The notes beneath the pieces were generated by a model. That model was not told the origin of the DNA. It made no database searches and worked only from the letters and a program-made list of their open reading frames with translations. From NCBI GenBank assembly GCA_002361775.1, contig DETV01000006.1, positions 1 through 64,000 of the forward strand: DNA of 64,000 nucleotides, given 5' to 3'. Positions 18,713 to 28,384 of this stretch are shown one piece after another. Position 1 is the first letter of the stretch. Each line of letters starts with the position of its first letter. The stretch comes from Eubacterium sp. UBA3279 (GTDB taxonomy: Bacteria; Bacillota; Clostridia; Lachnospirales; Lachnospiraceae). The translations under genes and the position numbers were made by a program.

Positions 18713-20389
18713 ATGTTACAGAAGAAATGGTGGCACGAAAAAACTGCATACCAGATTTATCCGAAAAGTTTTTGTGATTCCAACGGAGATGGCATTGGTG
18801 ATCTGAAAGGTATCATCAGCAAATTAGATTACCTGAAAGAGCTGGGCGTTGACATTATCTGGCTCTCACCGATTTACTGTTCCCCACTGGCAGACCAGGG
18901 GTATGACATCTCTGACTATTATAATATAGATCCCCGTTTCGGCACTATGGATGATATGGATGAGCTTTTAAAGGAAGCAAAGGCCAGAAATATGTATATT
19001 ATCATGGATCTGGTGGTCAATCACTGCTCTGACGAACATCAGTGGTTCCAGAAAGCCTGCGGAGACCCGGAAGGAGAATTCGGCAAATATTTCTACATTG
19101 AAACGGTAAAAGACGGTAAACTTCCCAATAACTGGCGTTCCTATTTCGGCGGTTCCGTATGGGAAAAACTTCCGGGACATGAAGATAAGTATTATATGCA
19201 CGTTTTCCATAAAAAACAGCCGGATCTGAACTGGGAAAATCCAAAACTCCGCCACGAAGTATATAAAATGATCAACTGGTGGCTGGAAAAAGGCGTTGCC
19301 GGATTCCGTATTGACGCTATTATGAATATCAAAAAACCGAATATTTTTACCACCTATCCGGCAGACCGGGAAGACGGACTGGCAAGTATTGAAAATATGA
19401 TTCGTGACGCCGTAGGAATCGATGAGTTTCTCCATGAAATGAAAATGGAAACCTTCGAAAAATATAATGCTTTTACGGTGGGAGAAGTTTTCACTGACCG
19501 CCCGGATGCGCTGAAAGCTTTTATCGGAAATGATGGACATTTCTCCACAATGTTCGATTTCAGCGAGACCTGCGCGGGAAAAAATGAAGACGGCTGGTAC
19601 AAATGTCAGCCCGTTGTCTGCGGTGACGAATATAAAGCCTGTGCATTTGGGACACAAAAACGGCTGGGAGATCTGGGATTCATTTCCAATATTATTGAAA
19701 ATCACGATGAGCCCCGGGGCGTCAGCCACTATATTCCCGCAGAAGATCTAAACGATACCAGCAAAAAAATGCTTGCCGCAGTCAATATCATGCTCCGCGG
19801 ACTTCCTTTCATCTATCAGGGGCAGGAACTGGGTATGACTAATGTGGACTTTACTTCCATAGATCAGATTGATGACTGCAGTACACAGGACGAATATAAA
19901 GTAGCTCTGAAAGCCGGTTTAAGCGCCGATGAAGCTTTTCACGCAGTGCTTCCTTTCAGCCGGGATAACGCCAGAACACCTTTCCACTGGAATGACTCTG
20001 CCAATGCCGGATTTACCAGCGCAGCCCCCTGGCTGATGGTAAATCCCAACTATGTCCAGATTAATGCCAAAGATCAGGTGGGACGTCAAAATTCCGTATT
20101 TTCCTGGTACAAAGAGCTGATCTCTCTGCGTAAGAATCCAGAATACAAAGAGACAATAGTTTACGGTGAAGTAATTCCTTACAAAGCTGAACAAAAAAAT
20201 CTTATGGCATACTATCGAAAAGGAACTGATAAAACGCTGCTGGTAGCTGCCAACTACCAGAACAAAGCCCAGGATCTGAAACTGCCGGGAACTTTCAAAC
20301 AAGTATTGATGAATAACCTGGATACTCTGGATCTGGACGGAAGCACTCTTCATATGCCAGGATATCAGGTTGTGATTTTGGAACTGTAA
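18713..20389 (+). CDS. GH13 alpha-glucosidase (oligo-1,6-glucosidase type)
   Basis: Cytoplasmic alpha-glucosidase of 558 residues with no signal peptide, acting on short alpha-glucosides such as isomaltose-type sugars. The start MLQKKWWHEKTAYQIYP and the GH13 regions are clear: DLVVNHCSDEH (region I), FRIDAI with the nucleophile Asp (II), VGEVFT with the acid/base Glu (III), and ENHDEPR (IV). The ATG at 18713 follows AGGAGG; an upstream in-frame ATG lacks one. Downstream a perfect terminator ends the unit. Exact linkage specificity is not determinable. Confidence 0.93.
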   Translation: MLQKKWWHEKTAYQIYPKSFCDSNGDGIGDLKGIISKLDYLKELGVDIIWLSPIYCSPLADQGYDISDYYNIDPRFGTMDDMDELLKEAKARNMYIIMDLVVNHCSDEHQWFQKACGDPEGEFGKYFYIETVKDGKLPNNWRSYFGGSVWEKLPGHEDKYYMHVFHKKQPDLNWENPKLRHEVYKMINWWLEKGVAGFRIDAIMNIKKPNIFTTYPADREDGLASIENMIRDAVGIDEFLHEMKMETFEKYNAFTVGEVFTDRPDALKAFIGNDGHFSTMFDFSETCAGKNEDGWYKCQPVVCGDEYKACAFGTQKRLGDLGFISNIIENHDEPRGVSHYIPAEDLNDTSKKMLAAVNIMLRGLPFIYQGQELGMTNVDFTSIDQIDDCSTQDEYKVALKAGLSADEAFHAVLPFSRDNARTPFHWNDSANAGFTSAAPWLMVNPNYVQINAKDQVGRQNSVFSWYKELISLRKNPEYKETIVYGEVIPYKAEQKNLMAYYRKGTDKTLLVAANYQNKAQDLKLPGTFKQVLMNNLDTLDLDGSTLHMPGYQVVILEL

Positions 20390-20402
20390 TAAGACCACAG
20401 AC

Positions 20403-20446
20403 GAAACGATTCAGTATCTTTCATCCGGTACTGAATCGTTTCATTT
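20403..20446. terminator. Bidirectional terminator
   Basis: GAAACGATTCAGTA pairs perfectly with TACTGAATCGTTTC around a 12-base loop. It separates the convergent glucosidase and carboxypeptidase genes. Confidence 0.85.
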
Positions 20447-20453
20447 TACTCTT

Positions 20454-21638
20454 TCATGCTGCCTTTTCTCCCATCTCCAACAATTTTTCTCCTGTTTTTT
20501 TCAGATAATCCCAAAATCCGGCTTTTTTTACAGCTTCCGTACTGATAATATCTGTCTCCCCTATTTTTTCTCCTTCCAGAAAATACAGGGCTTTTCCCAG
20601 TACCTCACCTTTTTTTATGGGTGCGCTGAGATTTTCTTTATATTCTGTTTTTTTCTCTACCTTTTCCAGATTTTTTCCCCTGGTATCCAAATAACGAAAC
20701 TCTTCTTTATATTTACAGCCAACCTCCTCTTTGATTCCTCCCGTCACCGGCGCCGGATCCAATTTATCTTTATTTTCGTCTGTATACAGATTGCAGATTC
20801 CAAATCCGTAATTTAGCATCGTAGCCGCATCGCGAAACCGTACTTTTGGATCCGGAGCCCCCATAACCACTGCCAGAAGCGTCACATTTCCCCTTTTGGC
20901 CACCGCGGATACACAGTATTTTGCCACACTGGTACTCCCGGTTTTTAATCCTGTACATCCTTCGTAGCTTCGAATCAACTTATTGGTATTGGTAAGACAA
21001 AACTCTTCAGAGCCTTTATCCGTCACATGGGTAATATTTTCCATCCAAACAGAAGAATACTCCAATATTTTAGGGAAACGGCGAATCAGTTCCAGAGACA
21101 TCACCGCCACATCTTCTGCCGTTGTGTAATGTCCTTCTGATTGGGTCAATCCGCAGCAATCTTCAAATTTTGTATGTACCATCCCCAGTTCTTCCGCCTT
21201 CTGATTCATTCTTTTCACAAATTCTTCTTCACTTCCCGCCATATGCTCTGCCATTGCCACTGAAGCATCATTTCCGGAAGCGATTACAATACACTTGATC
21301 AGTGTCTCCACTGTCTGTTTTTCTCCCTCCTCCAAAAACACCTGTGATCCTCCCATACTTTTCGCATATGCGCTGGTCACTACTTCTTCCTCCATAGTCA
21401 GGTTTCCCTTTTCCAATTCTTCAAAAATGAGAAGTAATGTCATTATTTTTGTAATACTGGCCGGACTTCTTTGCTCCTGAGAATTTTTTTCAAAAAGAAC
21501 CGTTCCCGTGGAAACCTCCATTAAAATCCCACTGGGCGCTTCCGTAGCCACCCCTTCTTTTTCCTCTCCCCATACAGTCAAAGGAGGAGAAAAAAATAAA
21601 AACACTGCCAGAATCAGACTTATTTTTCTCTTTCCCAT
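20454..21638 (-). CDS. D-alanyl-D-alanine carboxypeptidase (DacF/PBP5-like)
   Basis: Low-molecular-weight penicillin-binding protein, 394 residues, that trims the terminal D-Ala of peptidoglycan stems. A signal peptide covers about residues 1-24. Active-site motifs are SITK (Ser 61, Lys 64), SGND and KTGS. A C-terminal domain and an amphipathic tail (DYLKKTGEKLLEMGEKAA) suit membrane attachment. AGAGGA precedes the ATG. DacF-type members act in spore cortex; that role here is suggested, not shown. Confidence 0.92.
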   Translation of the reverse strand: MGKRKISLILAVFLFFSPPLTVWGEEKEGVATEAPSGILMEVSTGTVLFEKNSQEQRSPASITKIMTLLLIFEELEKGNLTMEEEVVTSAYAKSMGGSQVFLEEGEKQTVETLIKCIVIASGNDASVAMAEHMAGSEEEFVKRMNQKAEELGMVHTKFEDCCGLTQSEGHYTTAEDVAVMSLELIRRFPKILEYSSVWMENITHVTDKGSEEFCLTNTNKLIRSYEGCTGLKTGSTSVAKYCVSAVAKRGNVTLLAVVMGAPDPKVRFRDAATMLNYGFGICNLYTDENKDKLDPAPVTGGIKEEVGCKYKEEFRYLDTRGKNLEKVEKKTEYKENLSAPIKKGEVLGKALYFLEGEKIGETDIISTEAVKKAGFWDYLKKTGEKLLEMGEKAA

Positions 21639-21779
21639 AACTTTCCTCTTGATTCTTCTTGTTTCACTATACGAAAGAAATCTAAAATTTATACCTCACC
21701 TTTCCATTTCCTTTCCTCCAAACCCAATCAAAAATCTTCCCGTATATCATTTTCATTACATACAACCTGTTTTTCCGCA

Positions 21780-21820
21780 AAAAAATTTCACCAGTCTTCC
21801 CTGAGGAAAAATGGTGAAAC
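21780..21820 (-). terminator. Terminator of the CmpB-like gene
   Basis: On the minus strand TTTCACCA pairs with TGGTGAAA and is followed by a run of seven T. It lies after the stop of the membrane protein gene at 21853. Confidence 0.8.
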
Positions 21821-21852
21821 TCTTTTATTATCTTTATCAATTTCTGTGTCTG

Positions 21853-22446
21853 TTATCTCTGTATAAAAAGCATAACTCTTTCTCTTATTTTTTCCACTTT
21901 TTTTGGATAGCGATTCATCTTTGCCTGGAAAAGATGAAGGAAAAAATCAAAACTGTAGATCACTATCACTCCCGCTGCCAGGAACATACCAGTGTGATAG
22001 GAATAACTTTCTGTCACCATCTCCACAAATCCATGAAGAAAAGCGAAGAGAATCAATGTATAAAATCCCCAGGCAACCGTACTTTCCAGACAGAGTATTC
22101 CTTTATAGTTAAATGGTTTTTCATGGTAATCCCACCAGACATTCCCCAGGGTATTCTGCATGATCACTGCCGTCACATATTCCAAAAGAGTGGCAACTGC
22201 CGCTCCTGCAAAATAGAGCAGAAAATAATTGTGGGCTATCGGTCTTAATATTGCATATACGGAAAGCGCCCCTACTGCATAAATAGGACAAAACGGTGAG
22301 AAAGTAAATCCTCTGTTTGTCAGCTTCCGGTTACAAAACGACATATACACCGATTCTACCAGCCATCCAAGAAAACTGTATAAAATAAACCACTGTATCA
22401 AATGATACAAATCTGTTCCATATACTACGTGTGTCCAAGCCATCAT
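21853..22446 (-). CDS. Putative CmpB-like (PF06541-type) membrane protein
   Basis: A 197-residue integral membrane protein of the group annotated as putative ABC-transporter permease. Features are the segment YSFLGWLVESVYMSF, then NRGFTFSPFCPIYAVG, and five to six hydrophobic helices. The ATG at 22446 (MAWTHVVYG, or one codon earlier) follows GGGGGA; the longer frame from 22509 has no site. No ATPase partner is encoded nearby, so transport activity is doubtful and the function is unknown. Confidence 0.75.
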   Translation of the reverse strand: MMAWTHVVYGTDLYHLIQWFILYSFLGWLVESVYMSFCNRKLTNRGFTFSPFCPIYAVGALSVYAILRPIAHNYFLLYFAGAAVATLLEYVTAVIMQNTLGNVWWDYHEKPFNYKGILCLESTVAWGFYTLILFAFLHGFVEMVTESYSYHTGMFLAAGVIVIYSFDFFLHLFQAKMNRYPKKVEKIRERVMLFIQR

Positions 22447-22593
22447 AAATCCCCCACATTTTCTAATAGTTGTCCCTGATCTTCTCAGAAACTTTTCACG
22501 ATTGTTCATTCGGTGAACTGTTCACATTCTATCATACCGGATAAGAAAAATCTATTGAATCCTGACAATATTAAAGAAAACTTCAGAATTACG

Positions 22594-22643
22594 AAAAAAA
22601 GCCGTTACTCTGCGATATATCATCGACAAAGCAACAGCTTTTT
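22594..22643 (-). terminator. Terminator of rpsU
   Basis: On the minus strand, AAAAAGCTGTTGC and GAGTAACGGCTTTTTTT form an imperfect stem ending in a T-run, about 35 bases after the rpsU stop. Confidence 0.75.
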
Positions 22644-22676
22644 ATAAGTCCTGTCTATATACAGGATGCGCACAAA

Positions 22677-22853
22677 TTAATTATATTTACGTTTTCTTGC
22701 AGCTTCAGATTTTTTCTTACGACGAACACTTGGTTTTTCGTAATGCTCTCTCTTACGGATCTCCTGCTGAATGCCTGCTTTGGCACAGCTACGTTTAAAT
22801 CTACGCAGAGCACTATCTAAAGTCTCGTTTTCTTTTACGATAACGTTTGACAT
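22677..22853 (-). CDS. rpsU: 30S ribosomal protein S21
   Basis: A 58-residue basic protein not among the longer reading frames. It starts [19 protein letters not shown], contains [20 protein letters not shown], and ends in a Lys/Arg-rich tail [13 protein letters not shown], matching S21 throughout. S21 belongs to the small-subunit head/platform and aids initiation. It has its own sigma-A promoter and terminator, so it is monocistronic, upstream of the CmpB-like gene. Confidence 0.95.
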   Translation of the reverse strand: MSNVIVKENETLDSALRRFKRSCAKAGIQQEIRKREHYEKPSVRRKKKSEAARKRKYN

Positions 22854-22930
22854 AGCCTCACACCTAACCTCCCTCCAGTTGTAGATTGTGCAGAATACAA
22901 CTGTTTGGGTATTTTATTGCACTGAAATTC

Positions 22931-22958
22931 ATTATACCAGATTTTCACAGAACGTCAA
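22931..22958 (-). promoter_or_regulatory. Sigma-A promoter of rpsU
   Basis: On the minus strand TTGACG, a 16-base spacer and TATAAT, about 75 bases before the rpsU start. Confidence 0.75.
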
Positions 22959-23030
22959 CTGATTTTTGAAGTTTTTCTAAAATTTTTCTTAAAATCTCTG
23001 GTTTTTCTTTTTACGTGCATGATCTACCCT

Positions 23031-25670
23031 TTATTTCAACTGTCCTTCTACCAATTCCGGGATCTTGCTGATTGCTTCACCGATCTTCTCCGGATTCTTT
23101 CCGCCGGCCTGAGCCATGTTCGGACGGCCACCGCCGCCACCGCCTACTATCGCTGCTGCCGCTTTGATCAGATTTCCGGCATGGGCTCCTTTGTTCATTG
23201 CTTCCTGAGTAGCCATAGCAAGAAGGCTTACTTTTCCATCTTTTGCAGATGCAAGAACAACCACACCTTCTCCCAGTTTCTCTTTCAACTGATCGCCCAG
23301 ATCTCTCAGGCCGTTCATATCAACGCCTTCTACAGCAGATGCAAGAACTTTCACATCTTTCACTTCCACAACCTGATCCATAACATCACCCAGAGATTCC
23401 TGAGCCATCTTGCTCTTCAGGGATTCATTTTCACTGTGAAGTTCTTTTACCTCTTTTTGCAGATGAACAATCTTATCTGTAATCTCAGCAGGAGAAGTCT
23501 TCAATGTTTTTGCAATTGCATGAAGCTGGTTCTCCAGATCACGATAATAATCCAGTACATTGTTGCCTGTAAGGGCTTCAATACGGCGCACACCTGCTGC
23601 TACGCCTGCCTCAGAAACAATTTTAAACAGAGTAATTGCAGATGTATTTGCCACATGGGTACCACCGCACAATTCCACTGAGAAATCTCCCATGGATACT
23701 ACTCTTACTTCATCTCCGTATTTTTCTCCAAACAGAGCCATAGCCCCTGTTTTCTTTGCCTCTTCGATTCCCATAACCTGAGTTTTTACTTCCAGACCTG
23801 CCTGAATCTCTTTATTTACCAGTTCTTCCACTTTTGCAATCTCTTCCTGAGTCATAGACTGGAAATGAGCAAAGTCGAAACGAAGACGGGTAGGAGTTAC
23901 CAGAGAACCTTTCTGTTCCACGTGGGATCCCAAAACAGTTTTCAGAGCTTTCTGAAGCAAATGGGTAGCGCTGTGATTCTTACATATAGCGCTTCTTTCT
24001 TCTGCGGTTACTTCCAGTGTTACTTTCTCGCCCTGAGAAATCATACCAGAAACCATAGTTCCCACATGGCCGTATTTTCCACCGCGAAGCTTTATGGTAT
24101 CTTCCACTTTAAAGGTACCGTTAGCTCCTGTGATCACGCCGGTATCTCCTTCCTGACCACCCATGGTAGCATAAAACGGAGTGTTTTCTACAAAAATCGT
24201 TCCCTTCTGCCCTTCCATCAAAGATGTAACGATTTCTTTTTCTGTGGTAAGCACTGTCACACAGGAAGTATCAGACAGACGGTCATATCCTGTAAATTCT
24301 GTGGTGATAGAAGTATCAATCTCATCGTACACAGTTGCCTCAGCGCCCATATAGTTGGTCACTTCTCTGTTGTCCCGGGCACGTTTTCTCTGCGCTTCCA
24401 TCTCAGCCTTAAATCCTTCTTCATCGATGGAATATCCTTTTTCTTCCAGTATCTCTTTTGTCAGATCCACAGGGAATCCGTAAGTATCGTACAATTTGAA
24501 GGCATCCTGTCCGCCCAGAGTCGTTTCTCCTGCCTCCTTCATGGCAGCTTCCATATCTCCCAGAATCTTCAGACCCTGGTCGATTGTCTTGTTAAACTGG
24601 CTCTCCTCGTTATTCAGTACATTCAGAATGAAATCCTTCTTTTCTTCCAGTTCCGGATAACCGTCTTTTGAACCTTCGATCACAGTAGTACTCAGCTTTG
24701 CCAGGAACTGTCCCTGAATACCCAGAAGACGTCCATGACGGGCTGCACGACGGATCAGACGACGAAGAACGTAGCCTCTTCCCTCATTGGTCGGCATAAC
24801 ACCGTCAGAAATCAGGAATGTAGCAGAACGCATATGATCTGTGATCAGACGGATAGACACATCTGCATCATGATTCTCTCCATAGGTAACTCCCGCAACT
24901 TCACATACTTTGTTTCTCAGTGCGCAGATGGTATCCACATCAAAAATAGAATCCACGTCCTGAACCACTACTGCAAGACGTTCCAGACCCATACCTGTAT
25001 CGATATTTTTCTGCTTCAGAGTTTCATAATGACCTTCTCCGTCATTCTCAAACTGAGTAAATACGTTATTCCAAACCTCAATATACCGGTCACATTCACA
25101 GCCAACCGTACAATCCGGGCTGCCACAGCCGTATTTTTCTCCTCTGTCATAATAAATCTCAGAACAGGGACCACAGGGACCTGCGCCATGCTCCCAGAAG
25201 TTTTCTTCTTTTCCAAAACGGAAAATTCTCTCTGCCGGAATTCCCACTTCTTTGTTCCAGATTTCGAAAGCTTCATCATCCTCCACATATACAGATGGAT
25301 AAAGACGTTCCGGATCAAGACCTACTATCTTGGTCAGAAATTCCCAGGACCAGGCAATAGCTTCATGTTTAAAATAATCACCAAAAGAAAAGTTACCCAG
25401 CATTTCAAAAAATGTACCATGACGGGCTGTCTTTCCTACATTTTCAATATCTCCTGTACGGATACACTTCTGGCAGGTAGCCACTCTTGTTCTTGGTGGA
25501 ATCTCTGCTCCTGTAAAATATGGTTTTAAAGGAGCCATACCTGCATTGATCAGCAGAAGACTCTTATCATTCTGTGGTACCAGAGAAAAACTTTTCATTA
25601 CCAGATGATCTTTGCTCTCAAAAAAGTCCAGAAACATCTGACGAAGTTCATTTACTCCATGCTTTTTCAC
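23031..25670 (-). CDS. alaS: Alanyl-tRNA synthetase
   Basis: Charges tRNA-Ala. At 879 residues it is full length. Catalytic domain motifs are at the N-terminus (FLDFFESKDH, RTGDIENVG). The editing domain has NHSATHLL and CGGTH zinc-type ligands. A C-terminal DHHA1 domain ends in a Gly-rich segment (IVGGGGGGRPNMAQAGG). The start is GTG at 25670, eight bases after GAGGAGG. It follows tyrS by 108 bases; a small hairpin lies between, so it may be partly co-transcribed with tyrS behind the T-box. Confidence 0.97.
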   Translation of the reverse strand: MKKHGVNELRQMFLDFFESKDHLVMKSFSLVPQNDKSLLLINAGMAPLKPYFTGAEIPPRTRVATCQKCIRTGDIENVGKTARHGTFFEMLGNFSFGDYFKHEAIAWSWEFLTKIVGLDPERLYPSVYVEDDEAFEIWNKEVGIPAERIFRFGKEENFWEHGAGPCGPCSEIYYDRGEKYGCGSPDCTVGCECDRYIEVWNNVFTQFENDGEGHYETLKQKNIDTGMGLERLAVVVQDVDSIFDVDTICALRNKVCEVAGVTYGENHDADVSIRLITDHMRSATFLISDGVMPTNEGRGYVLRRLIRRAARHGRLLGIQGQFLAKLSTTVIEGSKDGYPELEEKKDFILNVLNNEESQFNKTIDQGLKILGDMEAAMKEAGETTLGGQDAFKLYDTYGFPVDLTKEILEEKGYSIDEEGFKAEMEAQRKRARDNREVTNYMGAEATVYDEIDTSITTEFTGYDRLSDTSCVTVLTTEKEIVTSLMEGQKGTIFVENTPFYATMGGQEGDTGVITGANGTFKVEDTIKLRGGKYGHVGTMVSGMISQGEKVTLEVTAEERSAICKNHSATHLLQKALKTVLGSHVEQKGSLVTPTRLRFDFAHFQSMTQEEIAKVEELVNKEIQAGLEVKTQVMGIEEAKKTGAMALFGEKYGDEVRVVSMGDFSVELCGGTHVANTSAITLFKIVSEAGVAAGVRRIEALTGNNVLDYYRDLENQLHAIAKTLKTSPAEITDKIVHLQKEVKELHSENESLKSKMAQESLGDVMDQVVEVKDVKVLASAVEGVDMNGLRDLGDQLKEKLGEGVVVLASAKDGKVSLLAMATQEAMNKGAHAGNLIKAAAAIVGGGGGGRPNMAQAGGKNPEKIGEAISKIPELVEGQLK

Positions 25671-25713
25671 GGTTATTTCCTCCTCATACGGTATTGGATA
25701 TCTGATAGGAAAC

Positions 25714-25730
25714 GGGAGTCTGAGACTCCC
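25714..25730. terminator. Hairpin between tyrS and alaS
   Basis: GGGAGTC-TGA-GACTCCC is a perfect short hairpin without a convincing T-run. It may be a weak terminator or an RNA-stability element in the tyrS-alaS spacer. Confidence 0.4.
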
Positions 25731-25778
25731 TGTTTCACATATAAAGAATATTTTACCACATTTATCGACTAAAATAAA

Positions 25779-27002
25779 CTATCTGCAAAGGATTTTTTTG
25801 AATTTCTTTTTACCACGTTTCAGAACCAGACCGCCCTCCGGGATATCCTCTTTTTTCACTGTATAGCGGATATCTGTAATTTTTTCTCCGTCTATAGATA
25901 CGCCGCCCTGTTCAATAGCGCGACGTCCCTCGGAACGGGAAGCTACCAGTTCTGCTTTGCAAAGCATGCTGATCAGATCAATAGCGCCCTCCTGGAAATC
26001 TTCCTCACAAAGTTCTGCTGTAGGCATATTTTCTGCATTTCCTGCAGAAAACAGCGCTCTCGCTCCCTCCTGAGCTTTCTTTGCTTCTTCTTCTCCATGT
26101 ACCAGAGCAGTCAGCTCATAAGCCAGAATCTCTTTTGCCTGATTTAACTGGCTTCCTTCCCATTTGTCCATCTCATCAATCTGTTCCAGTGGGAGGAATG
26201 TGAGCATACGGATACATTTTAATACGTCTGCATCTGCCACATTTCTCCAGTACTGGTAGAAATCAAATGGTGAAGTTTTGTTTGGATCAAGCCATACAGC
26301 GCCGGACTGAGTTTTACCCATTTTCTTTCCTTCGGAATTCAGCAGCAGAGTAATTGTCATGGCACAGGCATTTTTTCCCAGTTTACGACGGATCAGTTCT
26401 GTTCCTCCCAGCATATTACTCCACTGGTCATCTCCGCCAAACTGCATATTACAGCCGTATTTCTGGTACAGCATGTAGAAGTCAAAACTCTGCATGATCA
26501 TGTAGTTAAATTCCAGGAAGCTCAGACCCTTTTCCATACGCTGTTTGTAACACTCAGCAGTAAGCATACGATTTACAGAAAAATGTGGTCCGATATCTCT
26601 TAAAAATTCAATGTAGTTCAGATCCATCAGCCATTCTGCATTGTTTACCATAAGAGCTTTTCCTTCAGAGAAATCAATAAAACGCTCCATCTGTTTTTTA
26701 AAGCAGTCACAGTTATGCTGGATAGTCTCCGGTGTCATCATCTGACGCATATCACTTCTTCCAGACGGATCACCGATCATACCGGTTCCTCCACCGATCA
26801 GCGCAATAGGCTTATTTCCTGCCATCTGCAGACGTTTCATCAGGCAAAGAGCCATAAAATGTCCTACATGAAGGCTGTCTGCGGTGGGATCAAATCCAAT
26901 ATAGAAAGTAGCCTTTCCATTATTGATCAGTTCTTTAATTTCTTCTTCATCTGTCACCTGGGCGATCAGACCACGGGCAACTAATTCATCATAAATCTTC
27001 AT
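25779..27002 (-). CDS. tyrS: Tyrosyl-tRNA synthetase
   Basis: Charges tRNA-Tyr. The 407-residue class I enzyme has the HIGH-type motif HVGH in the Rossmann domain, a KMSKS-type loop KMGKTQ, and a C-terminal S4-like RNA-binding domain ([18 protein letters not shown]). AGGAG lies seven bases before the ATG. It is controlled by the T-box leader at 27071-27373. Confidence 0.97.
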   Translation of the reverse strand: MKIYDELVARGLIAQVTDEEEIKELINNGKATFYIGFDPTADSLHVGHFMALCLMKRLQMAGNKPIALIGGGTGMIGDPSGRSDMRQMMTPETIQHNCDCFKKQMERFIDFSEGKALMVNNAEWLMDLNYIEFLRDIGPHFSVNRMLTAECYKQRMEKGLSFLEFNYMIMQSFDFYMLYQKYGCNMQFGGDDQWSNMLGGTELIRRKLGKNACAMTITLLLNSEGKKMGKTQSGAVWLDPNKTSPFDFYQYWRNVADADVLKCIRMLTFLPLEQIDEMDKWEGSQLNQAKEILAYELTALVHGEEEAKKAQEGARALFSAGNAENMPTAELCEEDFQEGAIDLISMLCKAELVASRSEGRRAIEQGGVSIDGEKITDIRYTVKKEDIPEGGLVLKRGKKKFKKILCR

Positions 27003-27070
27003 ACTAGTTCTCCTTTACTCTATCATTTTTTATCTATGGCGGAATCAAAGCTTACTGCCCTGCACAGATT

Positions 27071-27373
27071 CCTACAAAAAAGGGACCTGTTCTCCGCCCT
27101 TTTTAGGACGAGAAAAGATCCCGTGTTACCACCTAAATTCACAGAAAACTCACGTTCTCTGCCTCTGCAAGTACTGTGTTCAATACTCTGACCCGTATAA
27201 CGGAGGTCCTTCCGTCACAGCCTACTCTCCCGCCAGATATAGCGCATGGGTTCGGTGTGAAGCTCCAAGAGGTATTCACAGAAAGTTCCACAGGGGCCTC
27301 TCACCTGCCGGCTCCTCTCTGTCTGCTTTCCTTACTGCTACTTATTCTTTTCACTGCCTTTGTTATAATGCTC
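27071..27373 (-). promoter_or_regulatory. Tyrosine T-box leader of tyrS
   Basis: On the minus strand the leader shows the conserved T-box sequence AGGTGGTAACACGG (about 27120-27136), a downstream rho-independent terminator (27073-27105, AGGG/CCCT stem then T-run) and an extended stem I. A TAC triplet at 27274-27272, within GTGAATACCTC, is a good specifier for tRNA-Tyr. Known mechanism: uncharged tRNA-Tyr binding favours the antiterminator and turns on tyrS. It accounts for the long gap without genes before ribokinase. Confidence 0.9.
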
Positions 27374-27402
27374 AGTATACAAATATACTAATTTTTTGTC
27401 AA
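27374..27402 (-). promoter_or_regulatory. Sigma-A promoter of the tyrS T-box transcript
   Basis: Perfect TTGACA, 17-base spacer and TATACT on the minus strand, immediately before the T-box leader. Confidence 0.85.
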
Positions 27403-27445
27403 GAGAAATCTTAGTACCGTTCAAAATTTCAAAATTTTATTTCTT

Positions 27446-28366
27446 TTATTCACAAAAAATTCTGTTTACCTCTTCTCTCCTAGGAATAGAACTTTGCGCC
27501 CCTTTTCTTGTAACCGCCACAGAGGAAAATACATTTGCAAATCTGATCGCTTTTTCAATACTCATATTTTCTGATAATCCAGTTACAAAAGCTCCGTTAA
27601 AACAATCTCCCGCTGCTGTGGTATCCACAGCCTCCACCTTTCTCCCCGGATATATCTGACAGGTTTCTTTTGTCACATGCATGGTTCCATGACTTCCCAG
27701 GGTAACAAGAACATTTTTGACTCCTCTGGCTATTAATATTTTTGCCGCCGCTTCTATCTCTTCAAAAGTATCTCCCTCTTGCTTTGAGATCGTCATGATT
27801 TCTTTTTCATTGGGCGTGATATAATCTACCATCTGTAAAATCCTGTCGGGAATCTCTTCCGGTGCAGGCGCAGGATTCAATATAACGGTTTTTCCATATT
27901 TCTTTGCAATAGAAATAGCCTCATAAATAGTTTCCTGTGGTATTTCCATCTGAAGAATCACATAATCGCTTTCTCGAATGTATTTTTCCGTATCCCTCAA
28001 ATATTTCAGATCAAACAATGAATTTGCTCCGGGAACAACAATAATACTGTTATCACCTTTTTGACTGACTCCGATAATCGCCAGACCTGTAGGTATCCCT
28101 TCACTCTTTTTTATATCTGAAACATCAACGCCTGCCTGTTCCAGATTTCTTAACAGTTTCTCTCCATTTTCATCACTTCCTGCACAGCCAAGCATCTTTA
28201 CATTACCGCCGGCGCTTGCTATGGCATAAGATTGGTTTGCCCCTTTTCCTCCTGGTATGTAGGTGATCTTATCTCCCAATACTGTTTCTCCATTTAACGG
28301 AAGCTCTTTCATCTCAACAACAAGATCCATATTCAGGCTTCCAATAACCAGAATTTTCTTTCCCAG
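27446..28366 (-). CDS. rbsK: Ribokinase, probably starting at CTG
   Basis: PfkB-family sugar kinase that phosphorylates ribose at O-5. Motifs are GGKGANQSYA near the N-terminus and DTTAAGDCFNGAF with the catalytic Asp. The first in-frame ATG (28330) would remove the opening beta strand, because the preceding codons read KILVIGSLN, exactly the usual ribokinase start. A TGA lies just upstream in frame. The only candidate start that keeps the strand is CTG at 28366, seven bases after AGGAGGG. A lost base converting ATGACTT into a frameshifted start is the alternative. Length from CTG is 306 residues. Confidence 0.87.
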   Translation of the reverse strand: MGKKILVIGSLNMDLVVEMKELPLNGETVLGDKITYIPGGKGANQSYAIASAGGNVKMLGCAGSDENGEKLLRNLEQAGVDVSDIKKSEGIPTGLAIIGVSQKGDNSIIVVPGANSLFDLKYLRDTEKYIRESDYVILQMEIPQETIYEAISIAKKYGKTVILNPAPAPEEIPDRILQMVDYITPNEKEIMTISKQEGDTFEEIEAAAKILIARGVKNVLVTLGSHGTMHVTKETCQIYPGRKVEAVDTTAAGDCFNGAFVTGLSENMSIEKAIRFANVFSSVAVTRKGAQSSIPRREEVNRIFCE

Positions 28367-28384
28367 AAGTCATCCCTCCTCAAC

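Noticed and set aside
23019..25529. Three long plus-strand reading frames inside alaS (220, 268 and 264 residues)
   Set aside because: They are antisense to a complete alanyl-tRNA synthetase, have Cys/His/Ser-rich composition typical of reversed coding DNA, and have no ribosome sites or family motifs.
27176..27391. Plus-strand 71-residue frame before ribokinase
   Set aside because: It lies inside the T-box leader of tyrS, which explains the conservation-like structure.
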